From Prosopocoilus inquinatus (Eukaryota; Arthropoda; Insecta; Coleoptera; Lucanidae), in NCBI GenBank assembly GCA_036172665.1, contig CM069877.1, positions 18,315,001 to 18,379,000 of the forward strand: DNA of 64,000 nt, in the 5' to 3' direction. A model generated the notes under the pieces. That model saw only the letters and a list, made by a program, of their open reading frames with translations. It was not told where the DNA came from and ran no database searches. Below, piece after piece: positions 9,500-19,721 of the stretch (positions within the stretch are counted from its first letter, which is position 1; every line of letters begins with the position of its first letter). The position numbers and the translations under genes are program-made.

Positions 9500-11865
9500 A
9501 TATGACATGAGATACACACTGAAAGTCCCCCTATTAAGCAACGCTATTACCATATTTTTCCGGCTATGCAGAAAATCGTGAATAAAGAACTTGGCGAAAT
9601 GTTAGCCTTTGGTATTGTAGAGGATTCAGAAAGCCCTAGATCTTTTCCAATTTTGTTGGTTCCAAAAAAGTATGGGACTTATAGGTTTTGCGTGTAGTAC
9701 CGCAAGTTGAATCGGGTTACGTAGAAAGACTCTTAACCTCTACCCTATGTCTCTGACACCTTAGGCAAATTGCGGGATGCTAAATTCCTCAGATCTCTTG
9801 ATATCAAGTCTGTGTATTGGCAAATCCATAAAGTCGATGAGGAATCTTGACCTTTTACAGCCTTTACTGTGCCTAATCGTGGTCTTTTTCAATTTCGATG
9901 TATGTCCTTTGGGCTACACAATGCTCCAGCTACGTGGCAACGTTTTATAAATCGGGTGATAGGTGTGGACCACGATATAGAGAAATCTGGTACGGTCACT
10001 CGCCGCCATTTTCAGTTTAAAATTTTGAGCAAGTTGAGTAAAAGTTTGTAAAAATTCGCTAGATGGCAGAACCGTATCGCGGACTGTCATTTTTATCAAA
10101 TTCCGCAGCCGGTTCTTGTGGGGATCTTGTAGTAAACACAAAACCAATGGGCAGAGATAAACAGTACGCAACAAACTGTTTTGAGCTTAGATACTGCATT
10201 TTAAATTTTAACTATGAATTTAAAGCGAAGTTGTCAGGTATAGAAATTTTAATTTAAAGAGGGTATGTATTGGCGAATAATTTAATTCGTTTCCTAATTT
10301 GGTTACAATGCAGTGAAAATAGAAAGACTTCTCAGAGTTAATTTGAATTGAAGCAAGGAGATTTTAACATAACATGAACCCATCGTAAGATTGCTAGCTA
10401 ACCTAGAATATCCACCAATCCAACTGGCATTAAACTGACCGACGTACTGATTAAAATGTTATGCATGCAAGTCACACCAAAAGTGCATAAAGTTAAAGTA
10501 CATAAACGTTACTGCGGCTTGTTTCCTTCAAGTTTGATGACCTTGCAAATTAATTCCATCGAAGCTGAAAATATCAAATGTTATGTGAGAGGCACATAAC
10601 CTTCTTTATATTATTTCTAATTTAATAAACATATTGTTTAATCTGATTACATCCTTTATTCCAAGATTACCGTAACAGTATCACTTGTCTTCATTTGCAT
10701 CACAAGTTTTAAAAAGCGAATGAATAGTGAAGTAAATAGCGTCTTCGATTCATTTGCACTGGTTGCAGTCAGAGTATTTGCATCTTGTAATAATACAAGA
10801 TGAAAATACTCGTTGTGCGATCAATGCAAGTGAATCTAAAACATTAGTAGATATTTAAAGCATCATTAAATTTTCAGTTAACCAGAATAAACTGCTGTCA
10901 AACCGCTCAGTAAATTTAGGTTACAGATGTAGACTTACGATACATACCATTAATTATGAAAAATTGTTAATTATAGATTTCGGGGCTTCAAGAATGAACC
11001 AAAATGCAGGTATCACAATATTGAAGTAACATCTTGTGTGCTCGATACATTTTCAAGAAAAAATTGTAAAAAATCATTATTAAGTCAGTGGAAGTGAAAT
11101 CATTCGAAGAACATTGACAGATGATGCTATTCCTCAACTAAATGTATGCTCCTACTGAACTAATGCTGATCTCTCATCTGTCCTTTCTTCCACCATTGCC
11201 AAACAGATACAAGGCACAGATAATACCAATAGCCTCCGAAAGGTTTGTAAAAATCAAAGCAAAATGTACTTGCTCGTAACATTAGTAAATATCTTTCTAA
11301 ATATGTTTGATTGCTTGCTAAATTTGACATTCGCCGTTTATTCTTTATTTCATTACACACCAACCAAAGTTTGCCATTAATACACACGTAAATACTGCAC
11401 ATACATCTCCTAAAACACGTAATATAACCTACAGGAGTACATTAATGACGTTTAGTGACAGTCCTTCATACATTGGTGTCATCTAGTGGTAAAATTTAAA
11501 TCACGTAACTAGGCACTACTTTTGACTTCCTCGTTTTGTATGGGGAAGATAGGCAAGTGCGCGTACCAGTGTTCTGTATATCGTAGTGTGGACTTAGAAT
11601 CGCATGTCTTTGTGTATTTAGATGACATTATCATCGTTACCCCTATGTTTGAGAAACACATGGAAATTTTTCAGAAGACACTTGATCGCATTCATGAAGC
11701 AGGTTTAACCCTGAGTAAAGATAAATGTCAGTATTGCAGAGAGGAGTTAAAATCTTTGGGTTACGTTATCAACCAATTAGGATTTCATGTAGACCCTGAA
11801 AAAGTACAAGCCATCTTAAATTTTTCTCTCAGCCTAAGTCTGACACCGAAGTACGACGACTTATA
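9500..11865 (+). pseudogene. Reverse transcriptase remnant, split by an insertion
   Basis: The left part (to 9962) reads FPAMQKIVNKEL, GIVEDSESPRSFPILLVPKK, LRSLDIKSVYWQI and FGLHNAPATWQRFI, with several stops. The right part (from 11594) has FVYLDDIIIVTP, the YxDD catalytic motif, and LGYVINQLGFHVDPEKV. A 1615-bp element plus an 8-bp duplication separates them. Confidence 0.85.
9971..11585. mobile_element. DNA transposon family copy 1 (1615 bp, 8-bp duplication)
   Basis: GTGTGGAC at 9963-9970 is repeated at 11586-11593, and the element lies exactly between. Its ends are about 30-bp inverted repeats (YACGATATANAGAA...GGTACG...CACT). A second copy at 41225-42997 has the same ends and its own 8-bp duplication. 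Two short frames near the left end are kept in both copies, but no transposase domain is visible. An 8-bp duplication fits hAT or P superfamilies. Confidence 0.85.
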
Positions 11866-11958
11866 ACGAATTGTTGGTACCGGCATTTCGTACCCAATTT
11901 TTATTCGATTACTGCCCCCCTTACTGAACTTTTGAAAAAGAATCATCCTTTCATTTGA

Positions 11959-12432
11959 ATGCAAGCTTGCGAGAAGTCGTGGACGAAGATTAAAAAGCAT
12001 CTCATCACTGTTCCAGTTTTGTCCTGCCCGGATTTCTCTAGGGAATTTCTCGTACAAACTGATGCCTCTAATTTTGGGATTGGTGCTGTTTTTACTCAAC
12101 AGTTCGAGGAAAGTGAGAAAGTCATTGCATACCTCAGTCGTTCGTTAAGTAAATAAGAAAGGAAATATTCCACCACAGAGAAAGAATGTTTGGCGGTCCT
12201 TTGTGCCATCGAGAGATTAAGACCTTATTTGGAGAGTTCGCATTTGACGGTAGTAACGAACCATTATTCGCTTGTGTGGTTAAACAATCTTCAAACACCA
12301 ACTGGTGGATTATCTCGTTGGAGTGTTCGACTTCGGCAATATGACTTTACTTTTGTCCACCGCAAAGGGAAAGAACATCTTGTCCCCGATACGCTGTGTA
12401 TCTGTTCCGGTTGTTTCTTGTGTTGGCATTAA
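11959..12432 (+). pseudogene. RNase H remnant of the old gypsy element
   Basis: LVQTDASNFGIGAVFTQQ and VIAYLSRSLSK are the start of a Ty3 RNase H. After a stop near 12155 it resumes with LAVLCAIERLRPYLE, HYSLVWLNNL and WSVRLRQYDFTFVHRKGKEH. The order and spacing are standard. Confidence 0.85.
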
Positions 12433-12629
12433 AATCGTCAAAGACCCTTGGTACACTAAACTGATACTAAACCGATAGACACTTTGAAGTTCCCTACTTT
12501 TCGAGTTGAAGATGGTGTGCTGTACCATTGTGTTAGAGATTCCTTCAATACAGTCTACGGAAGTTCCATCTGTTGAAAGCGCGTCATAGCTATAGATGAG
12601 CGCGAAAGTCTCCTTCGCCAAGTCACGAT

Positions 12630-13185
12630 ATACCAACTAGTGGTCATCTAGGAATGTACAAGGCTTACCATCGTCTTGCAAAAGAGTGCTATTGGTCTAA
12701 GATGAGAGCTGATGTTGCTCGTTATGTTCGTAAATGTGCAACTTGTTTACGAACCAAACCCTTCAATAGGCTAAACCTGGGTATATGGGAGGTCATTCTC
12801 AAATCAAATCTCCTTGAGAAGTTCTGAGAGATATAGTTGCACCTTTGCCTAGATTCACACAAGGCTTTAGCTATATCCTACTTATCGTAGATTGTTTCAG
12901 TATGTTCTGTTTGTGTTTTCCGCTGCGTATGGTCAATACTAAAAACATCATTAGACACCTTGAGAATGATGTATTCCTTATGTTCGGCATTCCTCGTACA
13001 ATAATTTCTGATAATGGTGTGTAATTCAGCTCCAAGGAATATCGTGCTCTTTTGATAACATATCAAGTCGTCCGACATTTACATCATTTTACCATCCCCA
13101 AGCGAATCCTGTGGAGAGATTGAATCGTGTCTTTAAGACTATGTTAGTCGCTTCTCCCTAAAGTCGCTTGTGCTCTTCGAACGGC
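12630..13185 (+). pseudogene. Integrase remnant of the old gypsy element
   Basis: GHLGMYKAYHRLAKECYW and ADVARYVRKCATCLRTK match the H2C2 zinc-binding N-terminus. The DDE core beyond it is full of stops, then cut by the MITE at 13188. A short remainder continues to about 13760. Confidence 0.75.
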
Positions 13186-13187
13186 TA

Positions 13188-13622
13188 CACGGAGAAAAAT
13201 TCTAATGTCAGATGTACATTAGAATTATTGTAGAAAGTTTGTTGTTATTTTTACTATAATTGTGGTAAATCTTATTTTAAAATATTGTAATTTATACAGG
13301 CGCGCGAGTAAATTTTTACATTGTTTTGAAGTAAATAATTGGGATATTTCTAACGTGATAAACTATATATTATACAGTTTGTGATGTTAATTTTACATTA
13401 AACTATTGTTATTTTTACGATATATGTTCAAATTCCTAAATCTACAGATATGTGTTATCGTCTATTTATAATTTTTATTGCAATCTCTACATCAGGTTAC
13501 ATTACACTAAAATAATTGTATGTAGTATATGAGACAAATGCTGTCACATGCTAATACGAATTCGCGTGTGCTGTAAAATCTATTGCAATTGCAATAGATT
13601 TTTCAGAATATTTTTCTCCGTG
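13188..13622. mobile_element. 435-bp MITE with CACGGAGAAAAAT ends
   Basis: Terminal inverted repeats CACGGAGAAAAATNTTCT are flanked by TA at 13186-13187 and 13623-13624. It is AT-rich and noncoding, and lies within the old integrase. Confidence 0.8.
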
Positions 13623-13764
13623 TAAGCATGAGGTTACAGGATTAACCCCTTACTTTACAAACTTTTAAAGGGAAAACGAATTGAATATAGGTGAGGATGT
13701 CTCAAAAGAATCGAGAGTAGTGAGACAAGCTAGCTGGAAAAGGCGCTTTTTGGTGTGTGATTTA

Positions 13765-14115
13765 GAATCAATAAGACCTATATTATCAATTTCAATTGTT
13801 TATCTGCTCTTGTTTCTGAGATACAACGCCTACTTGATTCTTTTTAAATGACAACCTGCTAATTTTATTCCTTTATTTAATAGTTCGTTTAATCTTCTAA
13901 ATAGCCATATAATATTTATCTATTGCATAAGAAAATTTTGGAAAAAATAACGTCTGAATGAAGTATTTTTGTCGAATATCAACCAATAAACCATCTTCTA
14001 AGTTTTTCATTCAAACGCTAATTTCTCGAAAATTTTCTTATGGGAAAGGTTAATATTTTTATTGTGGTCATTCCATACTTTTGCCCTTCCCCGTATATTT
14101 AAACCGATAAATTCT
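13765..14115. other. No gene recognised; weak inverted repeat
   Basis: AAATTTTCGAGAAATTAGCG-like sequence at 14020-14040 partly mirrors 13930-13960, a weak inverted repeat. Nothing else is seen. Confidence 0.3.
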
Positions 14116-14393
14116 GAATCCGGGACACTTGCGCCGCGCACATTTGCGCCGCCGATACATTTATGTCCTTCTAAGAAAAGGTGCTCAATATCCGCACAGG
14201 TAAAGATTTAAAGTTGAACATTTGCGCCTCCGTTCTGGGAAAATGTTTATTTCTTAGATAGACGAAAATTTACCTGTAAACCTTCTTATTTCGTGTGGAA
14301 ATATATCTGAAAACTTATTTCTTTCCGATCAAAAATAATCATATCTTTGAATTGTGTGGCACTTTGCTGTGATATCACTTACTGGTTATTATT

Positions 14394-14725
14394 GTTACGC
14401 CGTGAGCCCGGGTGGTCAGACAGCCTGCTTCTGTCCGATTAATCTTAGAGGGTCCGGGGAGGCCTAGAATTCCCTGGCAGGTACCCGAATAATGCTGGAA
14501 GTTTCAATACGTTTTTTGGAGTATGTAGGCTTGCCTATATAATAGGAGGATTGTCGAGCGAGGGGCAGTTCTTATCTAGTAAGCGAAGAATGCGAGGTAT
14601 CACGAAGCCATAAGTGGCGACGTAATAGAAGTGCGATTTGTTATTTATTTATAACATAACGTTATAGAGTATTTTTAGTGTATTCTGTTTATTAAAACTG
14701 TTGCGTTTTAATAAAGTGCTTAAGA
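14394..14725 (+). mobile_element. Candidate solo LTR
   Basis: The block begins TGTTACGCCGTGAGCCCGGG, has CCTATATAATAGG as a TATA box and AATAAAG near its end. This is LTR-like organisation, but no second copy or terminal CA is seen, so the call is tentative. Confidence 0.3.
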
Positions 14726-14740
14726 ATAGTCGACGAGTAT

Positions 14741-14977
14741 TATTTGCAATCCCCACATACTAGCTGATATACTCCTGACTTATCTTTTTTATCTATTTCG
14801 CTTTTACTATTTTTTATGTATTTTCCTATTGTATTATTTGTTTTGAAAGCAACGTTGATATTTAATTTAGTGAGATACTTTTTGATGTTTTCACTAGTTT
14901 TGCCTGTGTATGTAATAATTTTATAATTGTTATCTTTTTCGTTAGCTGGGCTAGGATATATCAAATCTATTGTTTTC
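14741..14977 (-). pseudogene. Inverted partial copy of the PLE C-terminal ORF
   Basis: The minus-strand frame matches residues 1-73 of the plus-strand ORF at 15031-15534 almost exactly (one Glu/Lys and one Ile/Met change) and ends after GVYQLVCGDC. It is the left arm of a fold-back PLE insertion. The two arms meet at about 14978-15017. Confidence 0.85.
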
Positions 14978-15030
14978 TTAAAGAGTTTTTTATTTAAAAT
15001 GTTGTCAAACTCTTTAAGAAAACAATAGAT

Positions 15031-15534
15031 TTGATATATCCTAGCCCAGCTAACGAAAAAGATAACAATTATAAAATTATTACATACACAGGTAAAACTA
15101 GCAAAAACATCAAAAAGTATCTCACTAAATTAAATATCAACGTTGCTTTCAAAACCAATAATACAATAGGAAAATACATAAAAAATAGTAAAAGCGAAAT
15201 GGATAAAAAAGATAAGTCAGGAGTATATCAGCTAGTATGTGGGGATTGTACAAAAACTTATATTGGGCAAACAGAAAGAAGTTTTTCTAAAAGAATTAAA
15301 GAACACTTTTCCAGCTTCATTCATGAAAAAACTGATTCACACTACGCCTCACACCTCATTGAGTCTCATCATAAATTCAACACCGATTTTAAAATTTTAC
15401 ACGTAGAAAGTAAAAGTAAAAAACTAGACCTCCTGGAATCCCTAGAAATAAACAAGCTTAAGAATTCCGACAACTTATTGAATAGCCAGCTAGACCTTAA
15501 CAATTCACCATTGGTCAATCTGTTTCAATATTAA
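15031..15534 (+). CDS. GIY-YIG endonuclease (C-terminal part of a Penelope-like element ORF)
   Basis: The 167-residue frame is the 3' part of a PLE polyprotein. In full elements it follows the reverse transcriptase and nicks target DNA. GVYQLVCGDCTKTYIGQTER (about residues 64-83) is the GIY-YIG core, with the Cys pair typical of PLE endonucleases. RSFSKRIKEH supplies the conserved Arg, and HYASHLIESHHKF the next helix. The ATG at 15031 is simply the first Met after the truncation; no RT domain lies upstream. The remaining frame is intact. The element's hammerhead lies 33 bp beyond the stop. Confidence 0.88.
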   Translation: MIYPSPANEKDNNYKIITYTGKTSKNIKKYLTKLNINVAFKTNNTIGKYIKNSKSEMDKKDKSGVYQLVCGDCTKTYIGQTERSFSKRIKEHFSSFIHEKTDSHYASHLIESHHKFNTDFKILHVESKSKKLDLLESLEINKLKNSDNLLNSQLDLNNSPLVNLFQY

Positions 15535-15566
15535 GTATAAAAACCGACCCCAAGATATTTTGTGTC

Positions 15567-15608
15567 ACTACCCGAAGAAGCTATAGTAATAGCGAAACAT
15601 GTCGTGGT
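15567..15608 (+). ncRNA. Hammerhead ribozyme in the PLE 3' region
   Basis: Order: stem I ACTAC/GTGGT; CCGAAGA (15572-15578) where CTGANGA is expected; stem II GCTAT/ATAGC with loop AGTA; GAAA (15594-15597); loopless palindromic stem III ACATGT; cleavage triplet GTC. U4 of the core is C, and an extra A sits before stem II, so activity may be low. PLEs are known to carry such motifs. Confidence 0.7.
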
Positions 15609-15659
15609 ATTTGAGAAATTTTGTAACTTTACAAAATATAGTGGAAATTGTGAGTAAAA

Positions 15660-16600
15660 AAGATCAGTTTCTTTTTTTTACAACTACGTCTACATTATTA
15701 TGAGGCTCTTAAGTTTTGTCCTCGCATTTTATCCACCAACGAGTTTACTTTTGTGGATTATTTATATTTATTACCTACTTTAATCTTTATAATTTTAAAC
15801 ATAATATTACTTTTCTAGTTTAACTGATTGCTGTATTCTTCTATTGATTGTACTTTCTTAAATATTTAATGTTCCCTATAATTATAAGAAAGAAGCAAAC
15901 AACTCTGCAACTTCCAGTTTTTAAATTTATGAATGAAACAATTCAAATCGAAAAAGAAGATTGGTTTCAATTACTTGTTTATGTAATTTCCGCTTAATCC
16001 CACAAATTATACTGAATGTTCGGGAAACTTAAAATCAAATCACTTCAGCCTGAGTACAACTGGTACTTCATCTGTGCACAAAATGACACTATTATTTTAT
16101 TTTTTTCTTAAATTTTTTGGTCGAAACATTTTGATCAACCCTTCTTCATTAATTTATGAACTCCTCTGTTGAAAAAATGCTCCATATTTTTTCACTTTTC
16201 TTAAAAAATTTGCCATAGTTACTCAGATTTCTTTGTTTAATTATAATTGTTAGAATTCAATGCCTGTTGTCATATTTTTTTTTTGATTCTTTGGAAAATT
16301 TTGACAAAAAAACTACGCTCCTCGACTGTTTGGAAAGCCAGATATCGGAAAAAAAATTCACAAAATTTTAAAGATTCCCGCTACTTTCTAGACGGTCTGT
16401 ATATTTAGTATATTTTATATTTACTTTATTTATAAACATTATTACTGTATTATAATAGCTAAAAGAGCCAGCCACTTAGAAATTTTGTAAGCGTTTTTCC
16501 AGGCCTTTTTTCTTTTTTAGCCGCGAATATATCAGTATTTTAAACTCAATTATTATATTATGAACGGTTCATGCAAATACTGTTTTTATACAATTGGTCA
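15660..16600. other. AT-rich stretch, nothing recognised
   Basis: Long T and A runs and no conserved frame. Probably the interior of the flanking element plus PLE downstream sequence. Confidence 0.4.
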
Positions 16601-16637
16601 AAAAATGGATGTTTACCCATTAATTTTAGTGCGCAAA

Positions 16638-16715
16638 ACACGCGTTTTTTCACCGTTCAAATGTCAGAAATGTCGAATTTTTTTTTAACGGTGAAAAGAA
16701 AAACGCGAGTTTTGT
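16638..16715. repeat. Short inverted repeat
   Basis: CGCAAAACACGCGTTTTTTC and the inverted GAAAAGAAAAACGCGAGTTTTG surround AT-rich sequence. Possibly a small MITE. Confidence 0.5.
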
Positions 16716-16734
16716 CACTGAAAATAGCGTAAAT

Positions 16735-16885
16735 ACCTATCCTACAATCTCTTGTTGGCCTGACATTGCCAAATTGAAGCCAGTTGGCTACATAATAAGT
16801 CATTCCATACAAGGCGACTATGCTTGCTGTCAGAGCAGTCAGAGATTTTTTTTTACAAAATTTTGTTGCAAATAGTTTTTTTTTT
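16735..16885 (-). mobile_element. Divergent retrozyme fragment without the ribozyme
   Basis: Sequence from AAAATAGCG through GGCCTGACATTGCC, TACAAGGCGACTATGCTTGC and ACAAAATTTTGT follows the minus-strand retrozyme unit in order, at roughly 70-75% by eye. It breaks off before the hammerhead. An older relative of the 312-bp family. Confidence 0.65.
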
Positions 16886-17264
16886 TCAAAAATTTATGTT
16901 TAGATTTATTACCTAGGTTTACAATTGAAAGGCATTAATTAATTAAAATAAGTTTTTTGAAGTAAATACCTTTCGAGCTTTCAATAAATTCCAAATCCAA
17001 ATAAGCAATTGCATATTATACATATATTATATGCACGAGCGGAATTAAAAGTGATGGAAATAATTTTATTTAAAATTTGCAGAAATATAATTTACCAAAG
17101 TGGTCGAAAATTTCGAAGAATATTATTAATCCACGGGGCAGCGGCGAAAATGTAAAATTGCTAATGTCATTACCTGACCGTTCCTCGTAAATTTAACCCG
17201 AGCGGCGCAAATGTATCGGTGGCGCAAATATTCGTGGCGCAAATGTCCCGACACCATAAATTCT

Positions 17265-17912
17265 ATTCACGATGTTAGAAATAGTGAACGCTTGAACGTT
17301 TTAGAAAATTCTCGCGCGAACGCCGCGGTTGCCTTAAATCTGATATGTTCTGTTCACGGCGCCGGCGCGGCGGTAGAAAAGCGAGCGCTTGAACGTTTTA
17401 GAAAGCGCTTGTGCGAACGAGGTCTAAATCCACGTCATAGCCGTAGCGTTCGCAGAGCAACTGAATATTGACTAAAATATTGAACGTTGATATTCATCAA
17501 CCGCAACCGTCAACATTATTGACAATAGTGTTGACCGTTTCCGGGCGGACCCCTTCTTTCCAATCTCCAGACAGGAAGTGCGCAAAGGCTAAATGAATCT
17601 TTTTCGCAAGATATACCCTACAAAGCCGCAGGGGGCGCATAAAATTTTTTTTCCAGTCATAAGCGCATCGTAAAAGTTTACATTTCTTTCGGACGTGGAA
17701 TGAATATTGAGGGTCTTTCTCGTAAGTGCCAGTCCCTCGTAACTCGCAATCTTGCAACAAATCGGCAGATTTTTTTCTCTTAAAATTCAAACATCTATAA
17801 TTTGTTCACATATTAAAAGACCATTGGCGGTGTTGCCTTGTGAAAAATACAACCGGCAACAGTGTCCTAGTTAAAAATTTGGTAACAAAATTGGCAAGTG
17901 TCTGAAATAAAC
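17265..17912. other. No gene; internal direct repeat
   Basis: GCTTGAACGTTTTAGAAA occurs at 17289 and 17388 in GC-rich flanking sequence. Nothing codes recognisably; the 86-codon frame 17211-17471 crosses an element boundary. Confidence 0.35.
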
Positions 17913-18095
17913 GATAAAGTTATAAACATATAAAATAGCGACATCTTACTATCGCTTTTTGACCAAACATTGCAGTAGGATAGACAAATTGAAGCGGGAT
18001 TTGCTCCTAATGAGTCCCCCATGCAAGGCGGCCATGCTTGCTGTCAAAGCATAATGAAAGATTTTAGAAAAATTTTGTGCAAATCGTTTTTGATT

Positions 18096-18184
18096 GCAGT
18101 GAGAACCTCGAGCAGCCTCTGGACAGCTGTTTCAGCCCTGCTTGGGGCTTCTTCAGCAGAAACGTAGCTCGACATTCCCACTGC
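18096..18184 (-). ncRNA. Type I hammerhead ribozyme (retrozyme copy C)
   Basis: All core elements are intact: CTGAAGA, stem II AGCCC/GGGCT, GAAA, stem III ACAGCTGT and GTC. The stem I pair next to the core contains one G-U wobble (TTCTG with CAGAG). Confidence 0.88.
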
Positions 18185-18561
18185 AGACCAAAAACGACTT
18201 GCCCAATTTATTCGCAAATGCGATGTAAGAATGATGAACATCTAAAATAGCGACATCTTATAGGATAGACAAATTGATAGACAAATTGAAGCGGGATTTG
18301 CTCCTAATGAGTCCCCCATGCAAGGCGGCCATGCTTGCTGTCAAAAACGGTTTGCACAAAATTTTTCTAAAATCTTTCATTATGCTTTGACAGCAAGCAT
18401 GGCCGCCTTGCATGGGGGACTCATTAGGAGCAAATCCCGCTTCAATTTGTCTATCCTACTGCAATGTTAGGTCAAAAAGCGATAGTAAGATGTCGCTATT
18501 TTATATGTTCATCATTCTTACATCGCATTTGCGAATAAATTGGGCAAGTCGTTTTTGGTCT

Positions 18562-18650
18562 GCAGTGGGAATGTCGAGCTACGTTTCTGCTGAAGAAGCC
18601 CCAAGCAGGGCTGAAACAGCTGTCCAGAGGCTGCTCGAGGTTCTCACTGC
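18562..18650 (+). ncRNA. Type I hammerhead ribozyme (retrozyme copy D)
   Basis: The core and all stems are the same as copy C. Predicted active. Confidence 0.88.
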
Positions 18651-18755
18651 AATCAAAAACGATTTGCACAAAATTTTTCTAAAATCTTTCATTATGCTTG
18701 CTGTTAAAGCATAATGAAAGATTTTAGAAAAATTTTGTGCAAATCGTTTTTGATT

Positions 18756-18844
18756 GCAGTGAGAACCTCGAGCAGCCTCTGGACAGCTGTTTCAGCCCTG
18801 CTTGGGGCTTCTTCAGCAGAAACGTAGCTCGACATTCCCACTGC
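18756..18844 (-). ncRNA. Type I hammerhead ribozyme (retrozyme copy E)
   Basis: Identical by eye to copy C across all core elements. Predicted active. Confidence 0.88.
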
Positions 18845-19236
18845 AGACCAAAAACGACTTGCCCAATTTATTCGCAAATGCGATGTAAGAATGATGAACA
18901 TATAAAATAGCGACATCTTACTATCGCTTTTTGACCTAACATTGCAGTAGGATAGACAAATTGAAGCGGGATTTGCTCCTAATGAGTCCCCCATGCAAGG
19001 CGGCCATGCTTGCTGTCAAAGCATAATGAAAGATTTTAGAAAAATTTTGTGCAAACCGTTTTTGACAGCAAGCATGGCCGCCTTGCATGGGGGACTCATT
19101 AGGAGCAAATCCCGCTTCAATTTGTCTATCCTACTGCAATGTTTGGTCAAAAAGCGATAGTAAGATGTCGCTATTTTATATGTTCATCATTCTTACATCG
19201 CATTTGCGAATAAATTGGGCAAGTCGTTTTTGGTCT

Positions 19237-19325
19237 GCAGTGGGAATGTCGAGCTACGTTTCTGCTGAAGAAGCCCCAAGCAGGGCTAAAACAGCTGTCC
19301 AGAGGCTGCTCGAGGTTCTCACTGC
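19237..19325 (+). ncRNA. Hammerhead ribozyme, core mutant G12A (retrozyme copy F)
   Basis: The conserved GAAA after stem II reads AAAA (CAGGGCTAAAACAGC). This changes G12, the general base of hammerhead catalysis, so cleavage should be nearly abolished. All else is intact. Confidence 0.82.
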
Positions 19326-19548
19326 AATCAAAAACGATTTGCACAAAATTTTTCTAAAATCTTTCATTATGCTTTGACAGCAAGCATGGCCGCCTTGCAT
19401 GGGGGACTCATTAGGAGCAAATCCCGCTTCAATTTGTCTATCCTACTGCAATGTTTGGTCAAAAAGCGATAGTAAGATGTCGCTATTTTATATGTTCATC
19501 ATTCTTACATCGCATTTGCGAATAAATTGGGCAAGTCGTTTTTGGTCT

Positions 19549-19637
19549 GCAGTGGGAATGTCGAGCTACGTTTCTGCTGAAGAAGCCCCAAGCAGGGCTG
19601 AAACAGCTATCCAGAGGCTGCTCGAGGTTCTCACTGC
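19549..19637 (+). ncRNA. Hammerhead ribozyme, stem III mutant (retrozyme copy G)
   Basis: Stem III reads ACAGCTAT and the cleavage triplet ATC. The triplet still fits NUH, but one stem III pair (C with A) is lost. Core CTGAAGA and GAAA are intact. Confidence 0.8.
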
Positions 19638-19721
19638 AATCAAAAACGATTTGCAAAAAATTTTTCTAAGATAAAGTTATACGTACGGAACAAATCCCTG
19701 GTTCTAAATTTAATAATTATG

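Larger units (their letters stand above)
5060..13760 (+). mobile_element. Decayed Ty3/gypsy retrotransposon with nested insertions
   Basis: A tRNA-Lys type primer site, Gag, zinc knuckles, protease, reverse transcriptase, RNase H and integrase remnants follow in canonical Ty3/gypsy order on the plus strand. Every domain is broken by stops or frameshifts. Three later insertions split it: an inverted-arm block (7361-9420), an 8-bp-TSD DNA element (9971-11585) and a TA-flanked MITE (13188-13622). LTR limits could not be fixed. The element is old, unlike the gypsy at 46606-53207, and its sequence is clearly different from it. Confidence 0.8.
14116..17255. mobile_element. 3.1-kb terminal-inverted-repeat element with 9-bp duplication
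   Basis: Ends at 14122-14165 and 17205-17250 are inverted relatives built from iterated GGGACAYTTGCGCC and ACATTTGCGCC blocks. ATAAATTCT occurs just outside both ends (14107-14115, 17256-17264). A 9-bp duplication would fit Mutator-like elements, but no transposase is seen. The interior holds an LTR-like block, the PLE fold-back and a divergent retrozyme piece. Confidence 0.5.
17925..19669. mobile_element. Retrozyme array: six units in mixed orientation, one insertion
   Basis: GATAAAGTTATA at 17913-17924 recurs exactly at 19670-19681, so the whole 1745-bp array entered as one event. Unit order is minus (17925-18240), partial minus (18241-18345), plus (18346-18712), minus (18713-19065), plus (19066-19378), plus (19379-19669). 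The last two are true tandem repeats with a 312-bp period. Outer ends match the other two insertions. Five hammerheads lie inside. Confidence 0.88.

Noticed and set aside
10063..10257. Short ORF MAEPYRGLSF... conserved in two DNA-element copies as a gene
   Set aside because: Only two copies, about 65 codons, no domain, and an overlapping antisense frame is equally kept. Shared ancestry of the elements is enough.
15031..15534. GIY-YIG frame as a host repair nuclease (SLX1-like)
   Set aside because: The Cys pair, the neighbouring inverted copy and the downstream hammerhead place it in a Penelope-like element.
17925..19669. CRISPR-like or simple satellite array
   Set aside because: Units are 312 bp with inverted orientations and flanked by a 12-bp duplication; this is a retroelement insertion in a eukaryote.
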